Source: Bacteroidota bacterium (GTDB lineage: Bacteria > Bacteroidota > JABWAT01). From it: DNA of 64,000 nt. The position numbers and the translations under genes are program-made. Location of the stretch: the NCBI GenBank assembly GCA_017303995.1, contig JAFLBE010000005.1, forward strand, positions 1-64,000. The letters are read 5' to 3'. The notes beneath the pieces are model-generated. The model was not told where the DNA came from and made no database searches. It saw only the letters and a program-made list of their open reading frames with translations. Each line of letters begins with the position of its first letter. Within the stretch, counting starts at the first letter, position 1. Below, one piece after another: positions 9,901 to 19,300 of the stretch.

Positions 9901-10474
9901 TGATGCGTTCGAGATCATGCCGGGTTTGTTCAAGTTTTCGCTGAGATTGTTTCCGGCGGGCTTTGTATTTGGTGACACCGGCAGCTTCTTCGAATAATTT
10001 ACGACGGTCATCATACCGTTCAGAAAGAATATCTTCGATCATCTTCAATTCGATCACCGAATAGGCATCAGGACCCATTCCGGTATCCATAAATAGATCT
10101 ACTATATCTTTCAGGCGGCAGGGAATTTTATTGAGCAGATATTCTGATTCTCCCGAGCGGTAAAGCCGGCGGGTAATGGTGACATCAGTATATTCTGTCG
10201 GGAGGATATTTTTGGTGTTTTCAATCGTCAGGGAAACTTCGGCCATACCGAGCGGTTTTCTCGCACGGGTTCCGTTAAAAATGACGTTTTCCATTTTGTC
10301 GGACCGGAGCGTGGACGCTTTCTGCTCACCCAGCACCCAGCGGATTGCATCAGCAACGTTCGTTTTACCGCACCCGTTCGGACCCACAATTGCGGTAATT
10401 CCCGAATCAAACCTGACGAGGGTTTTCTGTGCAAAACTTTTGAAACCGTGAACTTCGAGTTTACTTAAATACAT
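6938..10474 (-). CDS. smc: Chromosome segregation/condensation ATPase SMC
   Basis: Structural maintenance of chromosomes protein, 1178 residues, the usual length. The ABC-type head is split: Walker A GPNGCGKTNVADAIRWVLGE near residue 33 at the N-terminus, and signature LLSGGEKTLTAIALLFA plus Walker B FCILDEVDAPLDDANIDRF near 1085-1120 at the C-terminus. Between them are two long coiled coils around a hinge at about residues 500-670. It acts with ScpA/ScpB, which are not in the window. It starts 9 bp after the pseudo-GH2 gene and ends overlapping lpxB. Confidence 0.98.
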   Translation of the reverse strand: MYLSKLEVHGFKSFAQKTLVRFDSGITAIVGPNGCGKTNVADAIRWVLGEQKASTLRSDKMENVIFNGTRARKPLGMAEVSLTIENTKNILPTEYTDVTITRRLYRSGESEYLLNKIPCRLKDIVDLFMDTGMGPDAYSVIELKMIEDILSERYDDRRKLFEEAAGVTKYKARRKQSQRKLEQTRHDLERINDIILEVGKTVGSLERQAKKAELYEVYRAELQKMDLEYAEREYAQMNSRLVPLKQQLDQISTEIISLITEIDTQDAAVQRMKADELEMAQALSIKQKEMNQADEEINKTESGISVNRTKKIGLEANIQRFEQEKIETGERLKLLSGEIKQFEDKIANWKSLSDSAETAYTLVQETNKSFETLLADKRKEAGDFNSRLQALNRELTLRQTDQEKARARKDSTQNRIESIRKGLETQAESLDEQTAELDEFRYQLKKSQQALADAEILVKEHTEKLQQFRTLSDDLRSESSALDVEIQARKHRQSFQKSIFESYEGIPEGARFLLKSGALKSKSTFSDVIKLTDESWLPVVTKWLGERSGMLIASNEEDAVSHLNLLKKDKKGLAGFFLLNRVKSEKESALPSVPGAVLLSDLIKTNAEYKGLANLVFWGVYGTDSVADASRLSESYPDFTFLTKEGVVFSDRITVRGGESANEKQSRIGVAEKIAELDNEIESLLAKKSTKEEESQSARQQFEALKKLNPEENLIRLRRETLDLERKSAQIDASIQAGNKRIESEETEIARLSEEVKSLNEHLEELLPEIDEFSYEIKKLQKTHQELVESLTALESEWLQHSRSAQEARAKMVDFQGQLQNAANERNRLLQQDAELNSLIIRRDQEIESSRKSILQIEEEVHQAESRLIELLGQRKEMLGSIEQAEIHVSQKRGDINRTETVLRDIRKKKDESVELGHEMDKKLQDLSIRIETLQIRIREEYAIEMELKSFPDEGEFDLARLGEEARRYRERIKNLGQVNTGALQEYTEQKERYEFMITQRDDLTKAEADLQQIIEEINQTAQLQFQTVFTQIRENFSSTFSTLFEPGDEADLILEDTPDALEAKIEIIAKPRGKRPQSITLLSGGEKTLTAIALLFAIYLVKPSPFCILDEVDAPLDDANIDRFSKIIKRFSADTQFIIITHNKRTMEVAQMMYGVTMEEKGVSKLVSVKFDNEVPV

Positions 10475-10483
10475 AGTGGAAAA

Positions 10484-13021
10484 TTACCAGCCCTTCTGTG
10501 ACAACCACCAGGAAAAATAGCTGGAGAAGTCATAGTAATACTGATAATGAAGCCAGGTTGCAAGCAGCAGCATAAATAAACCTGTAAAGGCAACTGCATA
10601 AAGCTTTACCGGACTTGCAACCAGGATGATGCGTAATCCTTTTAAAACCCGGAGGAATAAATAAAACATGAAAATGGCCAGCAGAATACTCAGCGTCAGC
10701 GTCCATTCACTGTTTTTGGCAACCAATTGTTCGTTCAGCATGGCCGGAATAATCAGAACAATTGCCGGCGCAATTGACCAGGACAAGGATATCAGGATTT
10801 GGGAAAAACTAACCCGGATTCTGAGCATCCAACCAATAATAAGAGCAAACGAAATTAAGATCACCAGGGTTAGCAAAATCAACATCGCCAAAATCGGGAT
10901 TCCAGCCAGCGGGTTCCATGCCCACCAGATAATCATTTCCTTTACCGCATTAAACGGAATAAAGATGCTCAGGAAATAATCGAAGGAATGAGAGAACCGG
11001 TAGGAGTAAATTAAACTCAGAAAAAACGTTGAGATTGTCACTACAATAAGAAAAAGCAGACCGGTAGACTGAAGTCCGACCATAATCCGGCCATCACGGA
11101 CGTCAGAGAAGAAGCTGAAAGACCGGCGAAAACTTCTTGACAGGTTATCACGAAAACGTGGACTCGAGCTAAAAAAGAAAGCAAAGAAGAAAATAATTCC
11201 GACTCCAATAATGGGAAAAATCACTTCAATATCAGATTTGTATTTCCCTACCGGCGGATTAAAAACGGCTTCATCGGTGTACAATTTTTTTAGCATTTCC
11301 ATGGCAGGCCGGGACGTGCTGTTTGAGTTCACAAGCCCTGTGGAAACCAGACCCGGATCAATCCCACCCGCGTGCAAGCGGGGAGAACCCGTTCTGAAAT
11401 CGCGAAAAGTAAAGGCAAATCCGCCTACGAAAAGCGTATTTTCAACCAGCTTAACCCGATCCATAAAATATTTTGCCTGTGCCTGAAGGCTAAACGGATC
11501 TTCGTAGCCATTTACATTTTTTGGGTGGACTTCAATTCCGAAAGAAGCAATAAAGGGGTTTTTAAATTCAGAGAAACGTCCGGTTACTGCTTCATATTCT
11601 TCGATTGTTTTTCCATTCAGATCAAATCCGGTCATATCAAAACTGTTCGGCTGAAGTGCAAATTCAATATCCCGGGTAACAACATAAACCAACCGGTTTG
11701 GATCAATTGCCTTAACAGACCTGGCAAGATCATTGAGACTTGCAGGATCGTGATGGGTTGTAAAATTGCCGCCAATCCCGATTGCAGCAAAGGAGGGATG
11801 ACTTGCACTGCGATAAAGAAGATCACGAAGCTGGTTTTCCATCAACTTTTTGTAACTTCCTGACGAAAAAATTTCGTTGGGAATGTTTATTGCAGGGATT
11901 TCAACAAAGGCGAGCAAACCAAGGCTATCACACAAATTCAGGGCAATAGGTGAAGGTGGATATCCCCAAAACCGGATGGCATTAATTCCTGACGTTTTCA
12001 TCATCCGCAGGTCACGGGACAAAAGGGATCTTCGTTTACTCAGCTGAGTTTCTGTGTAATCTTCGAGATAAACGATTCCCCGAACCGGTTTCACTTCGCC
12101 ATTCAGAACCATCTGATTGCCCTGAAGAGTAAGCGAACGGAATCCAGTAGAAAAAGAAATCTCATCCATGAGACTTTCACCGGAATAAATACGAACGGAT
12201 ACGTGATAAGCCTTCGGATCAGAAGTTGACCAGGGAATAATTGTACCTATTCCGGCCGGAAGCGCAATTTCAGTTATACGTTCAGCCTGAACAGAAACTT
12301 CCTGAGAAAAACTGACAACGGGAATGCCGGGCATAGCCGGATCGGTGACGGTTAAAGCAAGAGAAACCGTTCCTGTTTTTCCGAAAGAAGCAGGAACTTC
12401 CCCTTTAATAAACCGGGCCGTTTTCAACCAAACTTTGGGAGAAAGGGAAAGTGAACTTCCCTGTAAAATGTAATTCAGACTCACATGATCAACCGAAACA
12501 ACCGGAGCGATCTGAATGAAAGGAGGAAATAAAACGCCGCCGGTATGTTGCGGATCACCGGGATGTTCGATTAGCGGAAGGGTATTGTTGTAACCGAGCT
12601 GACCATCAACTACCATTCTGATTTTTGTTTCAGAGTTTGGCTTTAAAAACTCGGCACCAATGGGTTGTCTAAGGGAAAGGTATCCGCCCTGATGCATTCC
12701 CACCATCTGATCGTTCAAATAAAGAGACATCAGGTGATTGATTCCGTTGGAGACCAGACTAACCGATTTCCCCTGAATATTCCCGAAACGGATGGATTTC
12801 TGTAAAACTCTGACTTTAGGTTCTGTGCTGAAATAAGGCACTTTCTGAATCGCGGGCGCTTCACCTTCTTTGATTAAAACCCAATCACCTTCGAGCGAAA
12901 TCAACGTCCGGGTGGAAGATTTAAAAACAGAATATTGATCTGGAACAACGGTTACTTTTGGCTGGGCAAACAGAACCGGTACAAAAAACAGGGATGCAAT
13001 AGAAATAAATAACGTTTTCAC
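10484..13021 (-). CDS. Secreted GH2-fold protein with lost catalytic residues and a multi-spanning membrane tail
   Basis: 845 residues. A signal peptide (MKTLFISIASLFFVPVLFAQ) is followed by GH2-like jelly-roll and Ig-like domains and a TIM barrel (about residues 310-590, VRGIVYLEDY and NAIRFWGYPPSPIALNLCD being typical GH2 stretches). The last 240 residues hold about six or seven hydrophobic segments. GH2 enzymes need Glu in GNE (acid/base) and a Glu nucleophile in an xxEYG/EFG context. Here these read GIGGNFTTHH and FIASFGIE, so both glutamates appear to be absent. I infer a non-catalytic sugar-binding or structural module anchored in the inner membrane. It is the first gene of the smc-lpxB-lpxK run, 9 bp before smc, and has a weak promoter match upstream. 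I know of no named family with exactly this architecture. Confidence 0.75.
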   Translation of the reverse strand: MKTLFISIASLFFVPVLFAQPKVTVVPDQYSVFKSSTRTLISLEGDWVLIKEGEAPAIQKVPYFSTEPKVRVLQKSIRFGNIQGKSVSLVSNGINHLMSLYLNDQMVGMHQGGYLSLRQPIGAEFLKPNSETKIRMVVDGQLGYNNTLPLIEHPGDPQHTGGVLFPPFIQIAPVVSVDHVSLNYILQGSSLSLSPKVWLKTARFIKGEVPASFGKTGTVSLALTVTDPAMPGIPVVSFSQEVSVQAERITEIALPAGIGTIIPWSTSDPKAYHVSVRIYSGESLMDEISFSTGFRSLTLQGNQMVLNGEVKPVRGIVYLEDYTETQLSKRRSLLSRDLRMMKTSGINAIRFWGYPPSPIALNLCDSLGLLAFVEIPAINIPNEIFSSGSYKKLMENQLRDLLYRSASHPSFAAIGIGGNFTTHHDPASLNDLARSVKAIDPNRLVYVVTRDIEFALQPNSFDMTGFDLNGKTIEEYEAVTGRFSEFKNPFIASFGIEVHPKNVNGYEDPFSLQAQAKYFMDRVKLVENTLFVGGFAFTFRDFRTGSPRLHAGGIDPGLVSTGLVNSNSTSRPAMEMLKKLYTDEAVFNPPVGKYKSDIEVIFPIIGVGIIFFFAFFFSSSPRFRDNLSRSFRRSFSFFSDVRDGRIMVGLQSTGLLFLIVVTISTFFLSLIYSYRFSHSFDYFLSIFIPFNAVKEMIIWWAWNPLAGIPILAMLILLTLVILISFALIIGWMLRIRVSFSQILISLSWSIAPAIVLIIPAMLNEQLVAKNSEWTLTLSILLAIFMFYLFLRVLKGLRIILVASPVKLYAVAFTGLFMLLLATWLHYQYYYDFSSYFSWWLSQKGW

Positions 13022-13059
13022 ACAACTCTCAGGGGTTTATCTTAGGGCAAAAAGAAGTG

Positions 13060-13090
13060 TTAAAGTACGAACCTGAGGTTTTAAAATCAA
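13060..13090 (-). promoter_or_regulatory. Weak promoter candidate before the GH2-like/smc operon
   Basis: Minus-strand TTG (13088-13090) and TACTTTAA (13060-13067) are 20 nt apart, about 40 bp before the gene start. Only part of TAnnTTTG is matched, so this rests mainly on spacing and position. Confidence 0.35.
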
Positions 13091-13157
13091 TTTAAAGACC
13101 TGTATCTCACCATCAACCGGCAGATACTGGCATCCAAGGTGAATAGTCAACGGGAAT

Positions 13158-13805
13158 CTATTTTAGTTTCTTCTGATTTTTCTCAAAAAAGGAGCAGAAG
13201 GATGTTACTTCACAGGATTCGCAGGCCGGATTTGCAGCTTTGCAGGTATACCGTCCATGCAGAATCAAATAATGATGGAAAGAATACCAATTTTCTTTGG
13301 GGATTCGCTTTCTGAGTTGTTCTTCGGTTTTCTTTACATCTGAAGCTTTGGCGATTCCCAGCCGGTTCGAAACCCGGAACACGTGCGTATCCACCGGGAA
13401 AGCAGGAATTCCGAAAGCACAAATCTGCACGACTGAAGCTGTTTTTCTGCCGACACCCGGTAAACTTTGCAAATCTTCAAGTGAGGAAGGCACTTCACCA
13501 CCGAACTTTTCGAGTAGAATCCGGCTGGTTTCAACGATGTGTTTTGCTTTGGTTTTATAATAATTGATCGATTTGATGTAACCGGCAACCTGCTCTTCTC
13601 CCAAAGCCTGCATTTTTTCGGGAGTAGGCGCTACCTGATATAAAGTTCGGGTGATAATGTTGACCTGTTTATCAGTAGCTTGTGCCGCCATTAAGGTAGA
13701 AATCAAAAGCTGAAAAGGGGAATTAAATTCAAGTTCCGTTTCAGGATTTGGAAACTTGGTTTGAAAAGCTTGAGTAAGGAAATCGATACGTTCTTTTGGC
13801 GTCAT
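13158..13805 (-). CDS. nth: Endonuclease III (base-excision repair glycosylase/AP lyase)
   Basis: Removes oxidised pyrimidines from DNA and cleaves the abasic site. The helix-hairpin-helix LPGVGRKTASVV carries the catalytic Lys, PVDTHVFRVSNRLG carries the catalytic Asp, and a C-terminal C-x6-C-x2-C-x5-C pattern (CKAANPACESCEVTSFC) binds a 4Fe-4S cluster. I chose the ATG giving MTPKERID because it lines up with the start of E. coli Nth and gives 215 residues. An in-frame ATG at 13823 and a TTG at 13838 exist upstream, but the latter overlaps the likely promoter. Confidence 0.95.
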   Translation of the reverse strand: MTPKERIDFLTQAFQTKFPNPETELEFNSPFQLLISTLMAAQATDKQVNIITRTLYQVAPTPEKMQALGEEQVAGYIKSINYYKTKAKHIVETSRILLEKFGGEVPSSLEDLQSLPGVGRKTASVVQICAFGIPAFPVDTHVFRVSNRLGIAKASDVKKTEEQLRKRIPKENWYSFHHYLILHGRYTCKAANPACESCEVTSFCSFFEKNQKKLK

Positions 13806-13827
13806 GTGTGTCTCATTTTTCATGGAA

Positions 13828-13857
13828 CAAAGATACAATTCAGGGAACAGGTGACAA
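13828..13857 (-). promoter_or_regulatory. Promoter of nth (TTG-N19-TATCTTTG)
   Basis: Minus-strand TTG (13855-13857) then 19 nt then TATCTTTG (13828-13835), a full match to the Bacteroidota-type consensus. Transcription would begin close to 13823, leaving a leader of only about 18 nt before the chosen nth start. The spacer and the TTG are part of a period-7 repeat tract (13842-13862). Confidence 0.7.
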
Positions 13858-13909
13858 GGGATGAGGGGAATATTTAATGGTTAATTGTAGATGGTCAATG
13901 GTTAATGAA
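13842..13909. repeat. Two period-7 tracts (GGGACAA-type, then AATGGTT-type)
   Basis: 13842-13862 reads as units agggaac/aggtgac/aagggat, and 13875-13909 as taatggt/taattgt/agatggt/caatggt/taatgaa. Both keep an exact 7-bp spacing. The first overlaps the nth promoter. The same heptamer families recur elsewhere in this window. Confidence 0.8.
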
Positions 13910-14400
13910 ATTCAAAATCCCAACTGGATTAAATGTGAATAGCCCTGGGTGCCCTTTAGGGCAAAAAAAGACAGTTCTCCCGCTGATCACGCAGATTACG
14001 CGGAAGGGAAAAATTCATTTTAACCCAAGCTAAAGCATGGGTACTTTGAAAAGGAATAGTCAGGAGGAATGCAATAATGGTTAATGAAGGAATTTGGTAA
14101 CCCCAGCGGGGTGACCTCTTGGTAGAAAACAAACACCCCAATACCAAACCCGCCCGACAATTGTCCTTCGGCACTTCGACGGGCTCATTGACCACAGGCT
14201 CAGGAATCGTATGGGTGAAAAATCTTTCACCCCAAGGCTGATATCCCTGACAGATCAAGACTTTTCTCCCGCTGATCTCACGGAAATTCGCTGATTTTAA
14301 TATCAAATTCGGCTTCCTATCCGTGCTTTCTGCGTGATCCGCGGGACAAGTATTTCTCCAGGCCATTTGCAGAATCACCTTCAAATTTCAGCCTTTAACA
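13910..14400. repeat. Gene-free composite of dispersed repeats
   Basis: No credible gene lies between nth and the activator at 14466. The stretch holds a GAATAGCCC/GGGT hairpin module (13921-13960, second copy at 49920), a CGCTGATC/ACGCAGATTACGCGG module (13979-14003, degenerate copies at 14268-14350 and 26925), another TAATGGTTAATGAA, and an AACCCCAGCGGGGTGACC/TTGGTAGAAAACAAAC module (14099-14160, copies at 26811, 27048 and 50040). The part at 14160-14205 resembles the widespread CTTCGAC/GGCTCA-type repeat. The open reading frame that spans it is built only from these repeats. Confidence 0.75.
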
Positions 14401-14465
14401 TGATTTGAGTTGAGAGTTAAGTCCGGTCTTCCTATTTTCTTGAAAATGTAACCGGAGAAAGTCCT

Positions 14466-16094
14466 TTGTCTTTTGTAACTGATGCTTTTAAAGCTGTTCA
14501 TGCTGCCTTTCAGGAGTTGAATTCCCAGGTTTCAACCCTTCCGGCTGTCCGGCCGGCAATGATGAAACTTTTCAATGAAATCGTGAAGCTGGAAGCCGAA
14601 CTGAAAAGAAAAGAGCAGCAACCTGCTCCATCCGGAAAAGAAACGGAAACCCATCGCCGGCTCGAAAATGCCAAGTCAATTATCGCAGAAAAAAATCTTG
14701 AAAAACTCCTCGATTTTGCGGTGGATTCGCTGATCAGAATGACCGGCGCCGACCGTGGATTTCTGGCAAGTTTATCAGATGACGGAAATCTTGAACTTTA
14801 TGCAGCCCGTAGCATTAGCAGCGGAGAAATCGAAGATCCCAACTCCCAGATCAGCAAGACCATTCTCAGAGAAACCCTGGCCGCGGGAACGATCAGACAG
14901 GTACAATCTGGTGAAGACGGATTTCAGTATCTGTCCATCATGAACCTCAACATCGGGTCGGTGCTTTCCTTCCCCATCAGCGATGACGGTAAACCCGTTG
15001 CCATTTTATATCTCGACCGGAAAACCGGGAATAAGCCTTTTGACAGTTCAAAAAATCAGGAACTCATGGAATTCTGCCAGATGTTGGCACCCAAACTCCG
15101 TCAGTTGAAAATCATGAACGAACTGGAAACCCGGGCCGCCGAAGAACCCGAAACTGAATTTGTTTTCCCCGGCGTTACCGGGCAATCGGGCGTTTTCAGG
15201 GATATCATCAAAATGACAAAACGGGTTTCGGTCACCGATGCTTCGGTTTTAATTCTCGGCGAAAGCGGAACCGGGAAAGAACTGATTGCCCGTGCGATTC
15301 ACGACAATTCCAAACGGAAAACAGGTCCGTTCATTGCGGTGAACTGTTCAGCCATCCCGGCAGAACTGATTGAATCAGAACTTTTCGGTTATGAAAAAGG
15401 TGCCTTTACCGGCGCCAATGCAAGAAAACCCGGGAAGTTTGAACTTGCGGATAAGGGAACCATTTTTCTGGATGAAATCGGGGATTTAAGTCTCGATCTG
15501 CAAAGCAAGTTTTTGCGTGTGCTTCAATCCCGTCAGCTCGATATTCTGGGCGGAAAACAACCCCTGCCGCTGGATGTGCGGGTGATTGCTGCCACCAACC
15601 GGAATCTGAAACTCATGGCGGAAAGCCAGAAATTCCGTGAAGATCTGTATTACCGGCTGAATGTGGTTTCGCTGACCCTTCCGCCACTCAGAAGCCGCCG
15701 GACGGACATTCCGGTTTTGGTACATTACTTCATTGAAAAAATCAGAGCCAGAATGGGAGAAACTCCCTACCTGATTACCGATGAAGCACTCGATGTTCTG
15801 ATCAATTACAAATGGCCGGGCAACATCAGAGAACTGGAAAACGTCATTGAACGGGGCATGATTCTCTGTGAAAACTACCGAATTGAACGCCGTGACCTTC
15901 CGCCTGAAATTCTGGAAGACGCTCCGCCTGCACCTACATCAGAAGGACTCAATTTTGAAGATCTGGTGTCTGACTTTAAACAGGAATTAATCGCAAAAGC
16001 TCTTCATAAAGCCAATGGAAACAAGAGTTTAGCCGCACAGATGCTGGGCATTTCACGTAATTATTTCCATCAATTGCTGAATAAGCAAGCTTGA
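14466..16094 (+). CDS. GAF-domain sigma-54-dependent transcriptional activator
   Basis: Bacterial enhancer-binding protein, 542 residues. A GAF sensor domain (about 80-215) precedes an AAA+ domain (about 235-470) with Walker A GESGTGKE, the sigma-54-contacting GAFTGA loop, Walker [12 protein letters not shown] and the arginine-finger region [15 protein letters not shown] Fis-type helix-turn-helix ([18 protein letters not shown]) ends the protein. It starts with TTG, supported by GGAG eight bases upstream; no ATG gives a complete N-terminus. It lacks a receiver domain, so it probably answers to a small ligand or partner through GAF. A partial promoter match (TTG-N20-TATTTTCT, 14410-14440) lies upstream. 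Its target genes are not evident here. Confidence 0.93.
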   Translation: MSFVTDAFKAVHAAFQELNSQVSTLPAVRPAMMKLFNEIVKLEAELKRKEQQPAPSGKETETHRRLENAKSIIAEKNLEKLLDFAVDSLIRMTGADRGFLASLSDDGNLELYAARSISSGEIEDPNSQISKTILRETLAAGTIRQVQSGEDGFQYLSIMNLNIGSVLSFPISDDGKPVAILYLDRKTGNKPFDSSKNQELMEFCQMLAPKLRQLKIMNELETRAAEEPETEFVFPGVTGQSGVFRDIIKMTKRVSVTDASVLILGESGTGKELIARAIHDNSKRKTGPFIAVNCSAIPAELIESELFGYEKGAFTGANARKPGKFELADKGTIFLDEIGDLSLDLQSKFLRVLQSRQLDILGGKQPLPLDVRVIAATNRNLKLMAESQKFREDLYYRLNVVSLTLPPLRSRRTDIPVLVHYFIEKIRARMGETPYLITDEALDVLINYKWPGNIRELENVIERGMILCENYRIERRDLPPEILEDAPPAPTSEGLNFEDLVSDFKQELIAKALHKANGNKSLAAQMLGISRNYFHQLLNKQA

Positions 16095-16100
16095 GGGGAA

Positions 16101-16130
16101 AGCTGTTAGCTGTTGGCTGTTAGCTGTTAG
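16101..16130. repeat. Period-7 tract, AGCTGTT units
   Basis: Four units in perfect register (agctgtt, agctgtt, ggctgtt, agctgtt) begin 7 bp after the stop codon of the activator gene. The same heptamer occurs at 49746 and, inverted, at 28488. Confidence 0.9.
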
Positions 16131-16180
16131 GTAATTCAATACAGGTAGAATGCTAACCTATTAATTATAAATGAATTAAG

Positions 16181-16232
16181 TTCCCCTCCTTTTCCAAAGG
16201 AGGGGTGGCAAAGCCGGGGTGGTTTTGTATTG
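16181..16232. repeat. CCCCTCC...GGGGTGGTT mosaic repeat, simple copy
   Basis: CCCCTCCTTTTCCAAAGGAGG forms a hairpin and is followed by GGTGGCAAAGCCGGGGTGG. Related copies with internal insertions lie at 28181-28266 and 30585-30660. It lies just before the sensor-kinase gene and may end transcription from upstream. Confidence 0.75.
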
Positions 16233-16319
16233 TACACTCCGGTCGTTTTCAAGAGTGATGTACCTTGGCATGTAATACGGGCAGGTGTTGGGGGAATGCA
16301 AACATGGAATCAATTTAAA

Positions 16320-19300
16320 ATGAAAACGATCAAACTTTTCATCAATTTGATTTTCATGTTCCACGGAATTGGTTTTTTCTTTTCATCTATCAGTTACAGT
16401 CAGGATTTCGAAAATTTCTCCGTTGATCAGGGCCTGCCTCAAAGTACCGTTTTCTCCATTATTCAAGATGAAACCGGATTTTTATGGTTCGGTACTGCAG
16501 ACGGACTTGCACGGTTTGATGGTTACTCCTTTTTCGTATTCAGAAATGATCCCGCAGATTCAACTTCACTTCCCGCCAACCCCATTACCGGGCTCTATCC
16601 CGGGAAAAATGGTGATTTTTATTCGAGTTCGTTTTCAACCTTTTTCAGCTATCAGAGTTCAACACAAACTTTTTCGAGAATCCGGCTTCCGGGTAATCCA
16701 ATTCTGGGCGTAACCAGTAATAAGGCTTTTTATTTCACGAATGAACTGCTGAACGAATATGATCTGAAGTCAGGTTCAGTCAAAACTCTTTTGCCCTTTG
16801 AGGGTTCCGCGGATCGAATCTATGGATTCCACTCGTTTTCTTCTTCAATTTCAGCTTGTATTTCCTTCAAAACCCTTTCGGTCTTTGTTGACGGAAAACA
16901 AAGTCATTCCCTTCAGTTTCCCATCCCCTTTAAGGAAGCCGAATGGATTGAAAGTTTCGGCGATTCTGAAACCCTTTATCTGGCAGGAAAAGGATCAGAC
17001 AACTCCCTTTTGGTTTATTCCTATTCCGTGAAGACACAAAAATTAGAGTCATTGGGTGACCCTTCGTTTAAATTTCCACCCAATGAAACCATCACTTTTA
17101 CCGGACTTGGGATTACCCGAGACCAGAAAATCTGGATTTCAATTCACAATTTTGGTTTGGTTAAATTGGATGCAAAGTTAAAGAAAGTGCTCCAGGTTTT
17201 TAAAAAAGGTGAGTACGCCCTTCCAACCAGTTTACTAACTTCCCTGCTAATTGATAAAAGTCAGAATCTTTGGATTGGAACTGATGGAAACGGCGTTTTT
17301 AAACTTGATCTGAAACCAGCCAAATTTAAACTTTTCCGTTCTGGTTTGGATAACATGACCAAAGCCATTTACAGCACCGGAGACGGAAAAGTTTGGGTGG
17401 GTTCGTATTCTGCCGATGGCGGACTGAAGCTTTTTGATCTCAAAACGGGAAAGCTTTTGAAAAACTGGAAACATCAGCCAGCTAACCCAACCAGTCTTCC
17501 TGACAATCGGCTCGTCACTATTTCTCCCGGGAAAAATGGATTTTTATGGATTTCTACAGAAAAAGGGCTATGCCGGTTTGATCCAGTTAGTGAAACAGTC
17601 AGGAGATTTACTTCCAACAGAATTACGCCGGGCAGCATCGATTATCATGTATGGATTGGCGAAGATGCTAAAGGCATCGGATGGATACTTACCCCTTCAG
17701 GTCTTGCAAAATTGGATCAAACTACCGGTACTTTTCATTATATTGATTCATTATTAACGGATCAGGCAAAAAGATTGGATGTCTGGCAGTTAAACGGACA
17801 GCTTCTCACGGATACAAGTCTGGTCTGCATTTCACCCGAAGGACTTGTTTTTTACAATACACAAACCGGGTTGAAACGAATAATCAGAACTTTACCCGGA
17901 CTTACCGTTAGCCTGAAAGATCTCTGGTTAAAAACAATTTTAAAAGAAAGTGAAAATCGTTACTGGATCGGAACGGAGAATGGGTTGATTTGCTGGGACG
18001 TGCAGACGAACAAAGCCTGGCTCCTGACTGAAAAAAATGGTCTCCCCAACCATTTCATTTACCGGATGGAAATAGAGAATAAAAACCGGCTGTGGGTGAG
18101 CAGTAACAAAGGACTTTTTTCCTTTCAAATCAAGCTAGCAGATTCGTTTGATTCAGATCCGGTTTTTCTGGATGCTGACCATTACAGCACCCGGCAGGGA
18201 ATTCAATCCAATGAGTTTAATTCAGGAGCAAGTTTCAAGGATCGAAACGGTTTTCTTTATTTTGCCGGTATTGGCGGACTGAATTACTTTCATCCGGATT
18301 CCTTAAATCAAAACCAGTTTAGACCGCAAGTTGTGCTCACCGATATCCGGATCAACAACCTGCCCTTTGCTATGGATTCATCTGCAACAACAAAGAAAAA
18401 CCTGATTTTATCTCATGACCAAAATACGATTTCAGCTAATTTTGCTGCACTTGATTTTAGTCATCCCGATTTAAACCGGTTTCAGACCAAACTGGAAGGA
18501 TTTGATTCTGATTTTGGACCAGTAACGACCAACCGAAGCATCAGATACACCAATCTCGATCCGGGCAACTATCGGCTGTTAATCCGGGGAAGCAATCCCG
18601 ATGGAATTTGGTCTGACTCACACCGGACGTTGTCGATTGTCATTTTGCCGCCATTTTGGAAAACAACCTGGTTTCTTGTTGCAGCTTTTTTGGGGGTGGT
18701 CGCTGTCGTCATCCAAACATCCAGAATGATAACTTCCCGGAAAGTAAAAAAGGCAGTTGCTGATTATGAAAGGAAACTGGAATTTGAAAAGGAAAAAGAA
18801 CGTGAACGAGCCAGAATTTCACGGGATATGCACGATGATGTCGGGGCTGGGCTCACAAAAATTGCATTGACTTTGCAAGGTTACCAACACAGAAAACACC
18901 TTTCGGGTGAAGATGATCCTGATATCCAAAAAGCTGCCTCCACAGCATCCGGGTTGATAGACAACCTCAGCAATATCGTCTGGGCATTGAATCCGTATCA
19001 CGATCCGGCCGAAAATCTGGCAGGATATTTCAGAACTTACGCATCAGACTGGTTTGAAAATACAAACATCACCTGTCATTTTATTTTTCAGGATCCGCTT
19101 CCTGACATCAAATTGCATGCTGAAATAAGACGAACTTTGTTTCTGGTTTATAAAGAATCCCTGCACAATATCCTGAAATATTCCGGGTGCGACAGGGTTG
19201 AAATTGAACTTGGCATTTCTGAGGGGAAAATTTTCCTGAGTGTTTCAGACAATGGAATTGGGATTCAGCCTGAGCAAAAAAATAAAACCGGAAATGGGTT

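Noticed and set aside
6938-10474. Many plus-strand open frames opposite smc
   Set aside because: They are shadows of the long coiled-coil coding sequence; smc is uninterrupted and has all motifs.
10484-13021. Active beta-galactosidase/beta-glucuronidase (GH2)
   Set aside because: Both catalytic glutamates appear to be replaced, so an enzymatic call is not supported.
13956-14384. Open frame of 142 codons on the minus strand
   Set aside because: It consists only of dispersed repeat modules also seen at 26800-27100 and 50040; no protein-like composition or ribosome site.
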